Assembly: GCA_965237575.1 (NCBI GenBank)
Contig: CBDEGI010000002.1
Coordinates: 868,001 to 932,000, forward strand
DNA from: JAKZVK01 sp965237575
GTDB taxonomy: Bacteria > Acidobacteriota > Terriglobia > Bryobacterales > UBA6623
DNA length: 64,000 nt
Reading direction: 5' to 3'
A program made the position numbers and the translations under genes. Under the pieces are notes generated by a model, which did not search any database, had not been told where the DNA came from, and saw only the letters and a list, made by a program, of their open reading frames with translations. The stretch's first letter is position 1. The number at the start of each line of letters is the position of its first letter. Of this stretch, positions 36,154 to 43,916 are shown piece by piece.

Positions 36154-37281
36154 TTGCCGGAAGAGACTCCCAAGTTGGTTGTTAGCTCCGAAGAGGTCTC
36201 GCAGGTCACCGAGACAACGCCGGGGCCTGCCGCGAGTTCTTTCCTTCTACAGCCTCCCACGGCTCCGCTTGCGCCCTGGTGGGCGAAGGCGCTGCTGAGC
36301 CCGTTAGTGCTGGCTTTGCCCCTGCTGTGCCTGTGCATCGTCATCTTGCGCGTGCTGCTCCGCAACGAAACGGCCAAGAAGAGGGCGGCTTGGCTGGGTT
36401 ACGCGACGACACTGCTGATGATCAGCGGATTGCTGCACACGGTCGCACTGGTCATTTTCGCGTTCCGGGGAACCACCGCGGCGCCGTTGCCCACGAGCCT
36501 CGCCGGGCTAGACCGCTACGAGGCGTACCCGACTGCGCCATCCACCGAAGAGATGGATCCCGCGGAAATCTTCGCCGCCTTCAAACCATTGCTCTTTATC
36601 GTCACGCCCCTGCCGCCGTTTGGCCTGACCTCCGCAAACTACCTGAGCACGGTCGCGATTGGAGCGGGCGTCCTGATCTACGCCGATGACAGTGGTTATC
36701 TGTTCGCGACCAATCGCCATGTCGTCGAGCCGATGGGCTGGCGGTTTGGACGTGGTCCAGAGAACTCGGTCGTGCTGTTCACGTCGCAGCGGGAATCCTC
36801 GAGTGCGCAGGTGGTTGCGCGGCACAAGGTGCTCGACTTGGCGCTCATGTGGCTCGACCGGACCCTCGGTGAAGCCACTTTCCGCCAAGCCATCGCGTCA
36901 GGGGACGAGATTCGCGTGGGTGAGCGGGTTTTCGTCTTGGGGCATCCCGAGCGCCTGTTCTTCACGATGAGCGACGGACTGATCTCGCGCATCGGCGAAA
37001 ACGGCCAAGTCCAGATCTCGGCGCCCATCAGCCCGGGCAACAGTGGCGGCCCGGTGTATGACGCCCGCGGGAACCTGCTGGCTATCGTCAGCTCGATGAT
37101 GGACCGCTCGATGCGGCCGAATGCGCAGAACCTGAACTTCGCCGTGCGGGCCGACGCCCTCCTCGAGACCGAGGGCTGGGCCTTCGAGGCGGAAGGCGCC
37201 GACAGGCATAAGCGATTTGTCTCGCACAAACCCGCGCAGCCAAACGAACCGCCGGGCGAGAAACTGTCGTCGCTGCCCTAA
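36154..37281 (+). CDS. Membrane-anchored trypsin-like serine protease (S1C-like), first gene of Ubl operon
   Basis: 375 aa from a TTG start. Two membrane spans lie at about residues 47-68 and 85-104; the rest is a chymotrypsin-fold protease with His189 (ATNRHVVEP), Asp228 (KVLDLALMWLD) and Ser297 (SPGNSGGPVYD). No PDZ domain is seen, which differs from DegP/HtrA. The ubiquitin-like gene follows only about 25 bp on, so it is likely co-transcribed. Possible roles, not shown by sequence, are trimming the ubiquitin-like protein's C-terminus or cleaving conjugates. The active-site side should be cytoplasmic or periplasmic depending on topology, which I could not settle. Confidence 0.8.
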   Translation: MPEETPKLVVSSEEVSQVTETTPGPAASSFLLQPPTAPLAPWWAKALLSPLVLALPLLCLCIVILRVLLRNETAKKRAAWLGYATTLLMISGLLHTVALVIFAFRGTTAAPLPTSLAGLDRYEAYPTAPSTEEMDPAEIFAAFKPLLFIVTPLPPFGLTSANYLSTVAIGAGVLIYADDSGYLFATNRHVVEPMGWRFGRGPENSVVLFTSQRESSSAQVVARHKVLDLALMWLDRTLGEATFRQAIASGDEIRVGERVFVLGHPERLFFTMSDGLISRIGENGQVQISAPISPGNSGGPVYDARGNLLAIVSSMMDRSMRPNAQNLNFAVRADALLETEGWAFEAEGADRHKRFVSHKPAQPNEPPGEKLSSLP

Positions 37282-37306
37282 CCTCTACGAAGCTTGAAGA
37301 GAGCCA

Positions 37307-37576
37307 ATGCCGAATATCGAAGTCATCGTTGTCGATTCCACTGAGAACAAGCGCGTCCCTGTCGAGCTGCCTGACGATGCTCCCGCCAATAAGATCATCG
37401 CGGTCCTGGTGGATAAGCTCTCGCTGCCGCGCAATGGGCCCGACGGAGCGCCCCTGAGCTACAAGTTCCATCACAAAAACTCGGGCCGCCAAATCCAAGA
37501 CTCGCAGTCGCTGGCCGAGGCCACCGTGAGTCCGGGAGACATTCTGCGCTTGCAGCCCGAGATCACGGCCGGATGA
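37307..37576 (+). CDS. Ubiquitin-like beta-grasp protein (YukD/EsaB-like)
   Basis: 89 aa. Strand-turn-strand (IEVIVVDSTENKRVPVEL), helix (ANKIIAVLVDKLSL), then YKFHHKNSGRQIQDSQSLAE and a final strand with DILRLQPE. This matches the ubiquitin-like beta-grasp fold, nearest to bacterial YukD/EsaB proteins. The C-terminus is ITAG, with a single terminal Gly preceded by Ala instead of the Gly-Gly of ubiquitin. The stop overlaps the E1 start by 4 bp (ATGA), so both are made from one message in defined ratio. It is the likely modifier of this pathway. Confidence 0.85.
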   Translation: MPNIEVIVVDSTENKRVPVELPDDAPANKIIAVLVDKLSLPRNGPDGAPLSYKFHHKNSGRQIQDSQSLAEATVSPGDILRLQPEITAG

Positions 37577-38772
37577 CCACCACCCAGCACCAGCCCGTGC
37601 GCGTCGGCCACGACGATCTCAATGAAGATCGTTTCCATCGCTTCGGCCTGATCCACTGGTGGGATCAGCGAGCGATTGCGGCGGCCAAGGTGTTGGTTGT
37701 GGGCGCGGGTGCTCTCGGCAACGAGATCCTCAAGAACCTCGCGCTGCTCGGTTTTCGCAAGACGCTGGTCGTCGACCTCGATCACATCGAGCACTCGAAT
37801 CTCTCGCGCAGCATCCTCTACCGTGCCGCCGACGTGGGGCGCTCGAAAGCCCAAGTCGCGGCCGAAGCAACCACCGCTATCTACGATGACGCCATTGTTC
37901 ATCCGCTCGAGGCGAACATCCTCTACGACGTAGGCCTCGGCGTTTTCGATTGGGCCGACATCATCATCGCCGGCTTAGACAATCGCGAAGCGCGACTGTG
38001 GATCAACCGCAGCGCCTGGAAGATGAACAAGCCCTGGATCGACGGCGCGGTCGAGGGCATCAACGGCGTGGCGCGCGTTTTCCTGCCCGGCCAGCCGCCG
38101 TGCTACGAGTGCACGCTGGGAGAAGTCGACTGGGAGATTCTCGAGAAGCGACTGTCGTGCAATCTTCTCACGCGCGAAGAGATGGACGCGGGTCGCACCC
38201 CCACCACGCCTACCATCTCGTCGATCATCGGCGCCATCGAGGTGCAGGAGGCGGTGAAGCTCATTCATGAGCAGCCGGTGCTCGCTGGGAAGGGCTACGT
38301 GTTCGAGGGCTTGCACCACACCTCGTACGTCGTCGAATACACCGAGAACCCCGAGTGCATGAGCCACCACACGTTTCAACGGCTCGTCCGGCTCCAGGGC
38401 GGCGCCGCTGACTGGACGCTGCAAACGCTTTTCGAGAAGGGCCGCGAGGACCTCGGCACGGGCGAGATCGTGCTCGAGTTCAGCCGCGACGTGATTCGCG
38501 AGCTGCTGTGCCCCAAGTGCGGCTCGCGCGAGGAGGTCTACGCGCCGGTCGGCCCGCTGTCGGCCTCGCAAGGGCGTTGCCCCGACGACGGACAGATGCG
38601 CGAGGTGATGACCGTACACAGCTACGATGGCGTCGGCGATGCCGGCAGAAAGCGCTGCGATGAGCTGGGCTTGCCGCTGTTTGACTGCATGACCGCCCGC
38701 TCACTCGACGACGAAGCGACCTACCTGTTTGAAGGAGATGCCGCGGCTGTGATGGGCCCGCTCGCGGCCTGA
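37573..38772 (+). CDS. E1-like ubiquitin/ThiF activating enzyme
   Basis: 399 aa. Rossmann GxGxxG is GAGALG at 44-49, followed by DLDHIEHSNLSRS (ATP-site Asp, Asn and Arg). A zinc site is CYEC at 177-180 with CPKC at 313-316, spaced as in ThiF/MoeB. Cys196 in RLSCNLLT, upstream of RTPTTPTISSIIGA, is the best candidate for the thioester-forming Cys. A C-terminal part of about 80 residues includes CPDD at 336. It should adenylate the ubiquitin-like protein and pass it to the E2. It has an ATGA overlap with the modifier gene. Confidence 0.9.
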   Translation: MTTTQHQPVRVGHDDLNEDRFHRFGLIHWWDQRAIAAAKVLVVGAGALGNEILKNLALLGFRKTLVVDLDHIEHSNLSRSILYRAADVGRSKAQVAAEATTAIYDDAIVHPLEANILYDVGLGVFDWADIIIAGLDNREARLWINRSAWKMNKPWIDGAVEGINGVARVFLPGQPPCYECTLGEVDWEILEKRLSCNLLTREEMDAGRTPTTPTISSIIGAIEVQEAVKLIHEQPVLAGKGYVFEGLHHTSYVVEYTENPECMSHHTFQRLVRLQGGAADWTLQTLFEKGREDLGTGEIVLEFSRDVIRELLCPKCGSREEVYAPVGPLSASQGRCPDDGQMREVMTVHSYDGVGDAGRKRCDELGLPLFDCMTARSLDDEATYLFEGDAAAVMGPLAA

Positions 38773-38813
38773 GCACCGTGTTTCGCGGATACGGTTAAGC
38801 TTCGGTCTGTAAC

Positions 38814-38840
38814 GTAGGGGCACGGCATGCCGTGCCCTAC
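38814..38840. repeat. GTAGGGGCACGGCATGCC palindrome between E1 and JAMM genes
   Basis: A 27-bp near-perfect palindrome with core GGGCACGGCATGCCGTGCCC, within the 106-bp gap between the E1 and JAMM genes. Other copies lie at 46453, 50701 and 53379. As an RNA hairpin it could stop or process the message inside the operon. Confidence 0.75.
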
Positions 38841-38878
38841 ATTGTCGGTTGTACGACTGAGCCGCCTAACTTGCCGTG

Positions 38879-39748
38879 ATGGGAAACCCAATGGCTCGAT
38901 CCAAGCAAAAGACCGCGCCCATCGAGGTCGAGTTCGATAGCGACGTGCTGAGGCGCATTCGCCAACACACACGCACCTCGATGAGTGCCGAGGTGTGCGG
39001 CGTGCTGATAGGCTCCGAACGACGCGACGGGGTCGTGGTCGAAGCCGCCATCGCCGGCGAGAATGCCGGGCAGGGAAGCGCGCACGTCACCTTCACGCAA
39101 GAAACCTGGGAACACATCTACAAGATCAAAGACGAGAAGTATCCCGATGCCCGCATCGTGGGGTGGTATCACTCCCATCCGGGTTTCGGTGTTTTCCTTT
39201 CTGACCACGACACGTTCATCCACGAAAACTTCTTCTCGTCGCCCAAGCAGATAGCTTGGGTGCACGACCCCCACAGCGACGAAGAGGGATGCTTCGGCTG
39301 GCTCAACGGCAAGATCCGGCGGTTGCCACAGATCTCGATCGTCGATTCGGGCGATGACGATGTCTCGAGCCGCGGGGCAGAGCCGGGGGGCGTCGTCGAG
39401 CCGGACTCCGCCGAACCCCCAGCCGACCTAACTGGTGGCGCGCAACATCGCAAGAAGAACCGTCGCTGGCTGCGGTGGTTGACGCTGGGTCTGACACACT
39501 TGGCGATTCTCGCGCTTGGTTTATGGGCGGGCGGCGTCCTGCTGCCGCGCTTCATCGTCGTCGACCAGCAGGGGCGCCCCGTCGACCCGAGACCCCTGTT
39601 CGAATTCATCGAGCGGCTACAGCAGGAGCAAATGCGCCGGCAACCGCCGCGTGGTCTGCCACCGGCGAACCAACCCCCGGCAGAGAACAGGCCCCCTGCA
39701 AAAAACAGGCCCCCTGCAAAAAACAGGCCCGGCGGAGGCCCCCGATGA
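38879..39748 (+). CDS. JAB/JAMM isopeptidase with membrane anchor
   Basis: 289 aa from the ATG at 38879 (GTG at 38876 and ATG at 38891 are alternatives). JAMM metal site: Glu38 (SAEVCG), His98 and His100 (YHSHP), Ser108 and Asp111 (FLSDHDTF); all the metal-site residues of a zinc deubiquitinase are present. A linker with basic residues leads to a membrane span (LGLTHLAILALGLWAGGVLL, about 200-220), and a C-terminal Pro/Asn-rich tail has repeated PPAKNR units. It should remove or process the ubiquitin-like protein at the membrane. The FHA gene overlaps its stop by 4 bp. Confidence 0.9.
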   Translation: MGNPMARSKQKTAPIEVEFDSDVLRRIRQHTRTSMSAEVCGVLIGSERRDGVVVEAAIAGENAGQGSAHVTFTQETWEHIYKIKDEKYPDARIVGWYHSHPGFGVFLSDHDTFIHENFFSSPKQIAWVHDPHSDEEGCFGWLNGKIRRLPQISIVDSGDDDVSSRGAEPGGVVEPDSAEPPADLTGGAQHRKKNRRWLRWLTLGLTHLAILALGLWAGGVLLPRFIVVDQQGRPVDPRPLFEFIERLQQEQMRRQPPRGLPPANQPPAENRPPAKNRPPAKNRPGGGPR

Positions 39749-40842
39749 GCGAACTGCCCAGAATCAAGATCACCGCCGACGATCTGGACAAGGCCGAGCC
39801 GCTGAGCGCTGGGGTTGCGTCCACCGTGCCGGCCGGGGCCGCGCCCGCCGGCCCCCAGCCTACTGCAAGGGAAACGCCAACAAGCAAGTACGGCAACATC
39901 TCCGAAGTCGCCTCTCCTACCGCGAGCGCCGAGGGTGGCCTCACGGAGAAGTTCTACATGCGGGGCTGGTTCTACCTGGGCGCGGCGGGGCTTCTGGGAG
40001 CGGCCCTGGCCTGGGCGATTTGCGAGCCCTGGTTCGAGGACACGGAAGCCTACGACGGGTGGGGCAACTTTGTTTTGACGCCGCTCGTGATCATGCTGAT
40101 GTGTTTCGGCTTCGGCATCGCCGAGAGCATCGTCGAGCGTTCGCCCGCGAAGGCCGCATACCGCGGCGGCTTGGCGCTGCTGGTCGGTCTCGTTCTGGGT
40201 TTCGTTTTCGAGTTCGTGGCGAACATCATCTTCAACATCGCATTGGGCTTCGTGTACGCGCTTGGGGTGGATAGCGCCGCGAACCCGGGTTTCTGGGTTG
40301 CGCGAGGACTCGGTTGGATGGTTTTCGGCGTGGCCGGCGGACTCGTTTATGGGCTGGTCGGTACTTCGGTCAAGAAGGGCCAGTATGGCGTTCTGGGTGG
40401 CGTGATCGGTGCGGGTATCGGGGGCTTGCTGTTCGATCCCATCGCTGTTGCCCTTGACGGCGCGGAAGCGAGCCGTGCGGTCGGTTTCGCCTTGTTCGGC
40501 GCGGCAACCGGTGTGGGCATCGGTCTCGTCGAGAGCGCTCTCAAGGACCGCTGGTTGCACGTCTCCGGCGGACCCCTGGCAGGCAAGCAGTTCATCCTGT
40601 ACAAACCCGTCACGACCGTCGGCAGCTTGCAGACGTCCGACATCTATCTTTTCAAGGACAAGACGATCCGGCCCGAGCACGCCGCCGTCGAGCTGCGCGG
40701 TGGCCGTACGTGGCTGCGGGCCTTCGGTCCTGTATTCGTAGCCGGACAGCCGAAGCAGGAGGCCCTTCTCAACCACGGCGACGTGATTCAAGTCGGCCGC
40801 TACGCGTTTTACTTCCAAGAGAAGCAGAGGCAGGGCCGATGA
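39745..40842 (+). CDS. Polytopic membrane protein with C-terminal FHA-like domain
   Basis: 365 aa. A polar N-terminus of about 70 residues is followed by about six to seven Gly-rich membrane spans (70-270), several with GG/GVGIG patterns. The C-terminal 85 residues (KQFILYKPVTTVGSLQTSDI, then RPEHAAVELRGG and LLNHGDVIQVGRYAFYF) match FHA domains with conserved Gly-Ser and His. FHA domains bind phosphothreonine, so it may recruit a phosphorylated partner to the membrane. It is translationally coupled with the JAMM and RING genes. Confidence 0.8.
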   Translation: MSELPRIKITADDLDKAEPLSAGVASTVPAGAAPAGPQPTARETPTSKYGNISEVASPTASAEGGLTEKFYMRGWFYLGAAGLLGAALAWAICEPWFEDTEAYDGWGNFVLTPLVIMLMCFGFGIAESIVERSPAKAAYRGGLALLVGLVLGFVFEFVANIIFNIALGFVYALGVDSAANPGFWVARGLGWMVFGVAGGLVYGLVGTSVKKGQYGVLGGVIGAGIGGLLFDPIAVALDGAEASRAVGFALFGAATGVGIGLVESALKDRWLHVSGGPLAGKQFILYKPVTTVGSLQTSDIYLFKDKTIRPEHAAVELRGGRTWLRAFGPVFVAGQPKQEALLNHGDVIQVGRYAFYFQEKQRQGR

Positions 40843-41582
40843 CAGCGGCTTGCCCCTACTGCCTGACGGAGTTGGAGCCCGGCGGCGAAGACGTTATTTC
40901 CTGTCCCGACTGTGGCACGCCCACGCACAGGGAGTGCTGGGAGGAGAACGGCGGTTGTACCGTTTTCGGATGCGCGCAGGCCCCCGCGGACGAGCCGAAG
41001 GTCACCGTGGCCGCCGGGGACATGGAGCGGGTCCAAGCCGCCGGGGTGCCAATTGCCGGAGACCTGGGGACGGGTGTCGCGGCCCCGGGGACACGCGCCG
41101 CACCAATACCACCGCCTCTCGTCGACGGCTCCCCCGCGCCTCCGCCGTTCCCCGGCGGCCGTCCTCCACCTCCTCCGTTTCCTAAAGGCGTGTTACCGCC
41201 CCCGCGTCCGCCAGGCTTTGTCGGTGCGCCAGGCTTCGTCGCTCCGCCTCCTTTCGCCAACGGAGCAACGCCTGCCCCGGCCGTGCCGGCGGAGACGACG
41301 CCGATGTCGGTGGGCGGCGCCTTGTCGATCACGGCCCCCGCGTCGGGAATGTCCGCTTCCGGTTACCCTCTGCCGAGGGCGCGGGTAACGTTCGTTTTAC
41401 TGGGCATCTTTCTAGGTGCATTTGGCGTACACAATTTCTATGCCGGATACACCACGAGAGGTGCATTTCAAGTAGCGCTCACTTGCCTCTCCGTGTTCAC
41501 CCTGGGTACGATTACATGGCTTTGGGCGCTTGTGGAAGTCTGCGTCGTCTCGCGCGATGCCGAAGACCGCCCGATGAACTAG
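40839..41582 (+). CDS. RING-like zinc-finger protein with Pro-rich linker and TM2 domain (candidate E3)
   Basis: 247 aa. N-terminal cross-brace pattern: Cys5, Cys8, Cys22, Cys25, His30, Cys33, Cys40, Cys45 (CPYC, CPDC, HREC, then C-x4-C). This suits the prokaryotic RING families described by Burroughs, Aravind and colleagues. A Pro/Gly/Phe-rich linker (about 85-160) leads to a TM2 domain (about 187-247, VLLGIFLGAFGVHNFYAGYT). In eukaryotes such RING fingers bind E2 and speed transfer. No other E3-like protein is visible in the operon, so this is the best E3 candidate. Confidence 0.8.
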   Translation: MTAACPYCLTELEPGGEDVISCPDCGTPTHRECWEENGGCTVFGCAQAPADEPKVTVAAGDMERVQAAGVPIAGDLGTGVAAPGTRAAPIPPPLVDGSPAPPPFPGGRPPPPPFPKGVLPPPRPPGFVGAPGFVAPPPFANGATPAPAVPAETTPMSVGGALSITAPASGMSASGYPLPRARVTFVLLGIFLGAFGVHNFYAGYTTRGAFQVALTCLSVFTLGTITWLWALVEVCVVSRDAEDRPMN

Positions 41583-41592
41583 GAGACAACCG

Positions 41593-42240
41593 ATGAACTA
41601 CAAGATCAAGCGGGGCAACCAGGAGTTCGGGCCCTACTCGCTGGTTGACTTGAAACGGTACGTGGCCGAGGGCCGCATCGCCGCGACCGACTTGGCCAGA
41701 AGCGAAGGCATGGAAGACTGGGCGCCGGTCTCGCAGGTCACCGGCGACCTGGAGATCGCCCAGCCGTCGGTTACGCCCGCCACGGTTCCGGGCATACCTG
41801 CATCTACGCCCGCGACCAACCTAACTCCTCCGCCGGACCTGCATTGGGCCTTGCTGCTACTTCTGATGTTTGTGACCTGCGGGATCTTCGGAATTGTCTG
41901 GATGTTCATCCAGGCGAGCTGGGTTAAGAAGATCGATCCTCAAAACAACGCTCAATTGTTCTACGGTCTGTACCTCGGCCTGTATATACTTGGGGTCGCT
42001 GCCGGCAGCACGGGAGAGACGGAATTACAAGCCGTCTATGCACTTTTCGTGCTTGCCTCCATCGTATGTGTGATCGCGGGATACTTCAAAATCAGAAGTT
42101 CGCTGCACGAGTACTACCGGGGCCCACCCATCCACCTACACCTCGGCCCGGTCATGACGTTTTTCTTCAACACCATTTACTTCCAGTACCACTTCACTCG
42201 CATCAACGAGTGGCACAAGACAGGGGTGCTGAGGGCGTGA
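41593..42240 (+). CDS. GYF_2-domain membrane protein (DUF4234-like)
   Basis: 215 aa. N-terminal GYF_2-like domain (DUF4339; YKIKRGNQEFGPYSLVDLK, then EDWAPVSQV) of about 50 residues, normally a Pro-rich-peptide reader. A linker leads to about four membrane segments (LLLLMFVTCGIFGIVWMF, LYLGLYILGVAAG, YALFVLASIVCVIAGYF, VMTFFFNTIYFQYHF). It could bind the Pro-rich linkers of the RING protein or E2 tail in this operon; this is a proposal based on domain type only. Confidence 0.75.
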   Translation: MNYKIKRGNQEFGPYSLVDLKRYVAEGRIAATDLARSEGMEDWAPVSQVTGDLEIAQPSVTPATVPGIPASTPATNLTPPPDLHWALLLLLMFVTCGIFGIVWMFIQASWVKKIDPQNNAQLFYGLYLGLYILGVAAGSTGETELQAVYALFVLASIVCVIAGYFKIRSSLHEYYRGPPIHLHLGPVMTFFFNTIYFQYHFTRINEWHKTGVLRA

Positions 42241-42247
42241 GGTCTTG

Positions 42248-42721
42248 ATGCTTCGAACTCGATCGGAGGCTTCAGGCATGGCTTCAGGAGAGCCAGAGCT
42301 CCTATGTCCATCTCGCAGCGCGCGCCTCTGGGTCCGTGAGGCCGGCTTCGCCGCCCTCGCGGTGGCTTGCGCGGCACTCGTCGTGCTTTACCGCTATGAA
42401 CCCGGCGGTCTGCTCTACCCCGGTTGTTGGTTCCACGCTCTGACCGGGTTACTTTGCCCCGGCTGCGGCGCGACGCGGGCCCTTCACGCGCTGCTCCACG
42501 GCGAGTTTGCGAAGGCGGCCGATCTAAACGCGCTCTTCGTCTTGCTCGCCCCCGCCGTGTTGGTATGGTCGTTGTTCGTTCTGTACCGGGCGCTCCGCTG
42601 CAATCGAATCAGCCCCCCCGCCATCCCTGGCCGTGTCTTGACAAGTACCGTGGTGGCGGCGGTAACGTTCGCCGTCCTGCGGAACCTGCCACTGGCGCCT
42701 TTGTCGTTGCTAGCCCCATGA
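42248..42721 (+). CDS. DUF2752-like small membrane protein
   Basis: 157 aa from the ATG at 42248. Motif YPGCWFHALTGLLCPGCG then ATRALHALLHG, with three conserved Cys, is typical of DUF2752. It has three membrane spans. The stop codon overlaps the E2 start by 4 bp, placing the two genes in one translation unit. The function of DUF2752 is unknown; it is often seen near TM2-type proteins. Confidence 0.8.
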   Translation: MLRTRSEASGMASGEPELLCPSRSARLWVREAGFAALAVACAALVVLYRYEPGGLLYPGCWFHALTGLLCPGCGATRALHALLHGEFAKAADLNALFVLLAPAVLVWSLFVLYRALRCNRISPPAIPGRVLTSTVVAAVTFAVLRNLPLAPLSLLAP

Positions 42722-43326
42722 CGTCGCCGCGAGTCCGCCGCCTCAAGAGGGACTACGAGCGCCTCATGGAGAGATTTGCCGACTGGCCCGTCATCCGGAT
42801 GACCGGCAAGGCCGGCCTGCCGCCCGAGTACTACCGCTTCCACTATCAACTGAAGGGCCTCGTCGTCGGTCCCGCCGGTGAGATCGTTGAGCGTGACGAG
42901 CACATCCTCGAAGTCAACCTCTCGCTGGGATACCCGCGGCGCGCGCCGCAGTGCAAGATGGTCCACGCCGTCTTCCACCCCAATTTCGATGCTGCCAGCG
43001 TCTGCATCGGTGACTTCTGGGCACCGTCGGAAGGCCTGGACGATCTGATCATCCGCATCGGCCGCATGATCGCCTACCAGGACTACAACACTAAGAGTCC
43101 ACTCAACGGTTTAGCGGCAAAGTGGGCGGACGAGAACCAGCACCTTCTGCCCGTCGATCCCACCGAAGTGGCGCCGCCTCTCGAACGGCCCGCGGCCGCG
43201 ACCGCTGAAACCCCGTCTCCGCCGGAAGCACACGAGCAGCCGCCACCCGAGCCTCCCAAGCCGCCCTCCCGCGAGACAGCCGAACCACCCGCCGACCCCT
43301 GGGCGTCGAAGATCGTGATCTCCTAA
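42718..43326 (+). CDS. E2-like ubiquitin-conjugating enzyme with Pro-rich tail
   Basis: 202 aa. A UBC fold of about 145 residues: VRRLKRDYERLMERF (helix 1), RDEHILEVNLSLGYPRRAP (strands), then the HPN triad at 87-89 followed by Cys96 in SVCIGDFW, the E2 catalytic arrangement. The C-terminal 55 residues are Pro/Glu/Ala-rich, ending in WASKIVIS. It should take the modifier from the E1 and pass it on, probably with the RING protein. It is the last gene of the operon. Confidence 0.9.
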   Translation: MTSPRVRRLKRDYERLMERFADWPVIRMTGKAGLPPEYYRFHYQLKGLVVGPAGEIVERDEHILEVNLSLGYPRRAPQCKMVHAVFHPNFDAASVCIGDFWAPSEGLDDLIIRIGRMIAYQDYNTKSPLNGLAAKWADENQHLLPVDPTEVAPPLERPAAATAETPSPPEAHEQPPPEPPKPPSRETAEPPADPWASKIVIS

Positions 43327-43916
43327 GGAACCCTCGACCGGCCTTTCGCCCCAGAGGGGCCCAGGGATAATAGCCCCCGGCTTTAGCCGGGGGTAGCCGG
43401 ACCCAATAACGTCAGAAGCCCTGAAGGGGCGTAGGAAAATCCACTGGCCGGCGCTGGAGGGCGCCTCCCCAATCGGGCGCCGGCGCCTACCCAAACACGC
43501 TCGTAAGCGGCTTTCCCTGGCCGTCCTTCGTGACATAGAAAGGCCGCTTCTCCACCTCATAAGCCTGGTCGGGGGGGGATGTCTATGGCGTGGTACGGCG
43601 TCGCATGTAGGTCCGTGATGCCGACCGGAGGCGTCACGCAGGTGAGCGGACGCTCCGGGGCACCACTAGGGAATCTTACTTCAGCACGGAGAGCGCTTCA
43701 AGCTGTCGAGGATGGCGGCTTGTCAACAGATGTGCCGTAACCCTTCAGGGTTGCCCGCGTGTGAGATTAACTGAGCGATTCGTCGGTTCTCAGGTGCTAT
43801 GAACAGCGGTTGCTCGGTCGCTTGCCGACCTGAGTCCCGAAGAATCGAGACTCGGCAAGGCTGGGGCCTTGCGCCCCATGAGCCCGGCTTACCTCAAATG
43901 CTTCGCTGGATAACAA
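43327..43916. repeat. Intergenic after the Ubl operon, two repeat families
   Basis: No gene is supported. CCCCCGGCTTTAGCCGGGGG at 43373-43392 is a perfect palindrome followed by GAAGCCCTGAAGGGGCG (others at 26237 and 31242); it may also end the operon's transcript. A copy of the GTCCCGAAGAATCGAGACT repeat lies at 43811-43880 in minus orientation. Confidence 0.65.

Noticed and set aside
43327..43600. Further member of the Ubl operon after the E2
   Set aside because: Only palindromic repeats and short frames follow. The operon appears to end at the E2.
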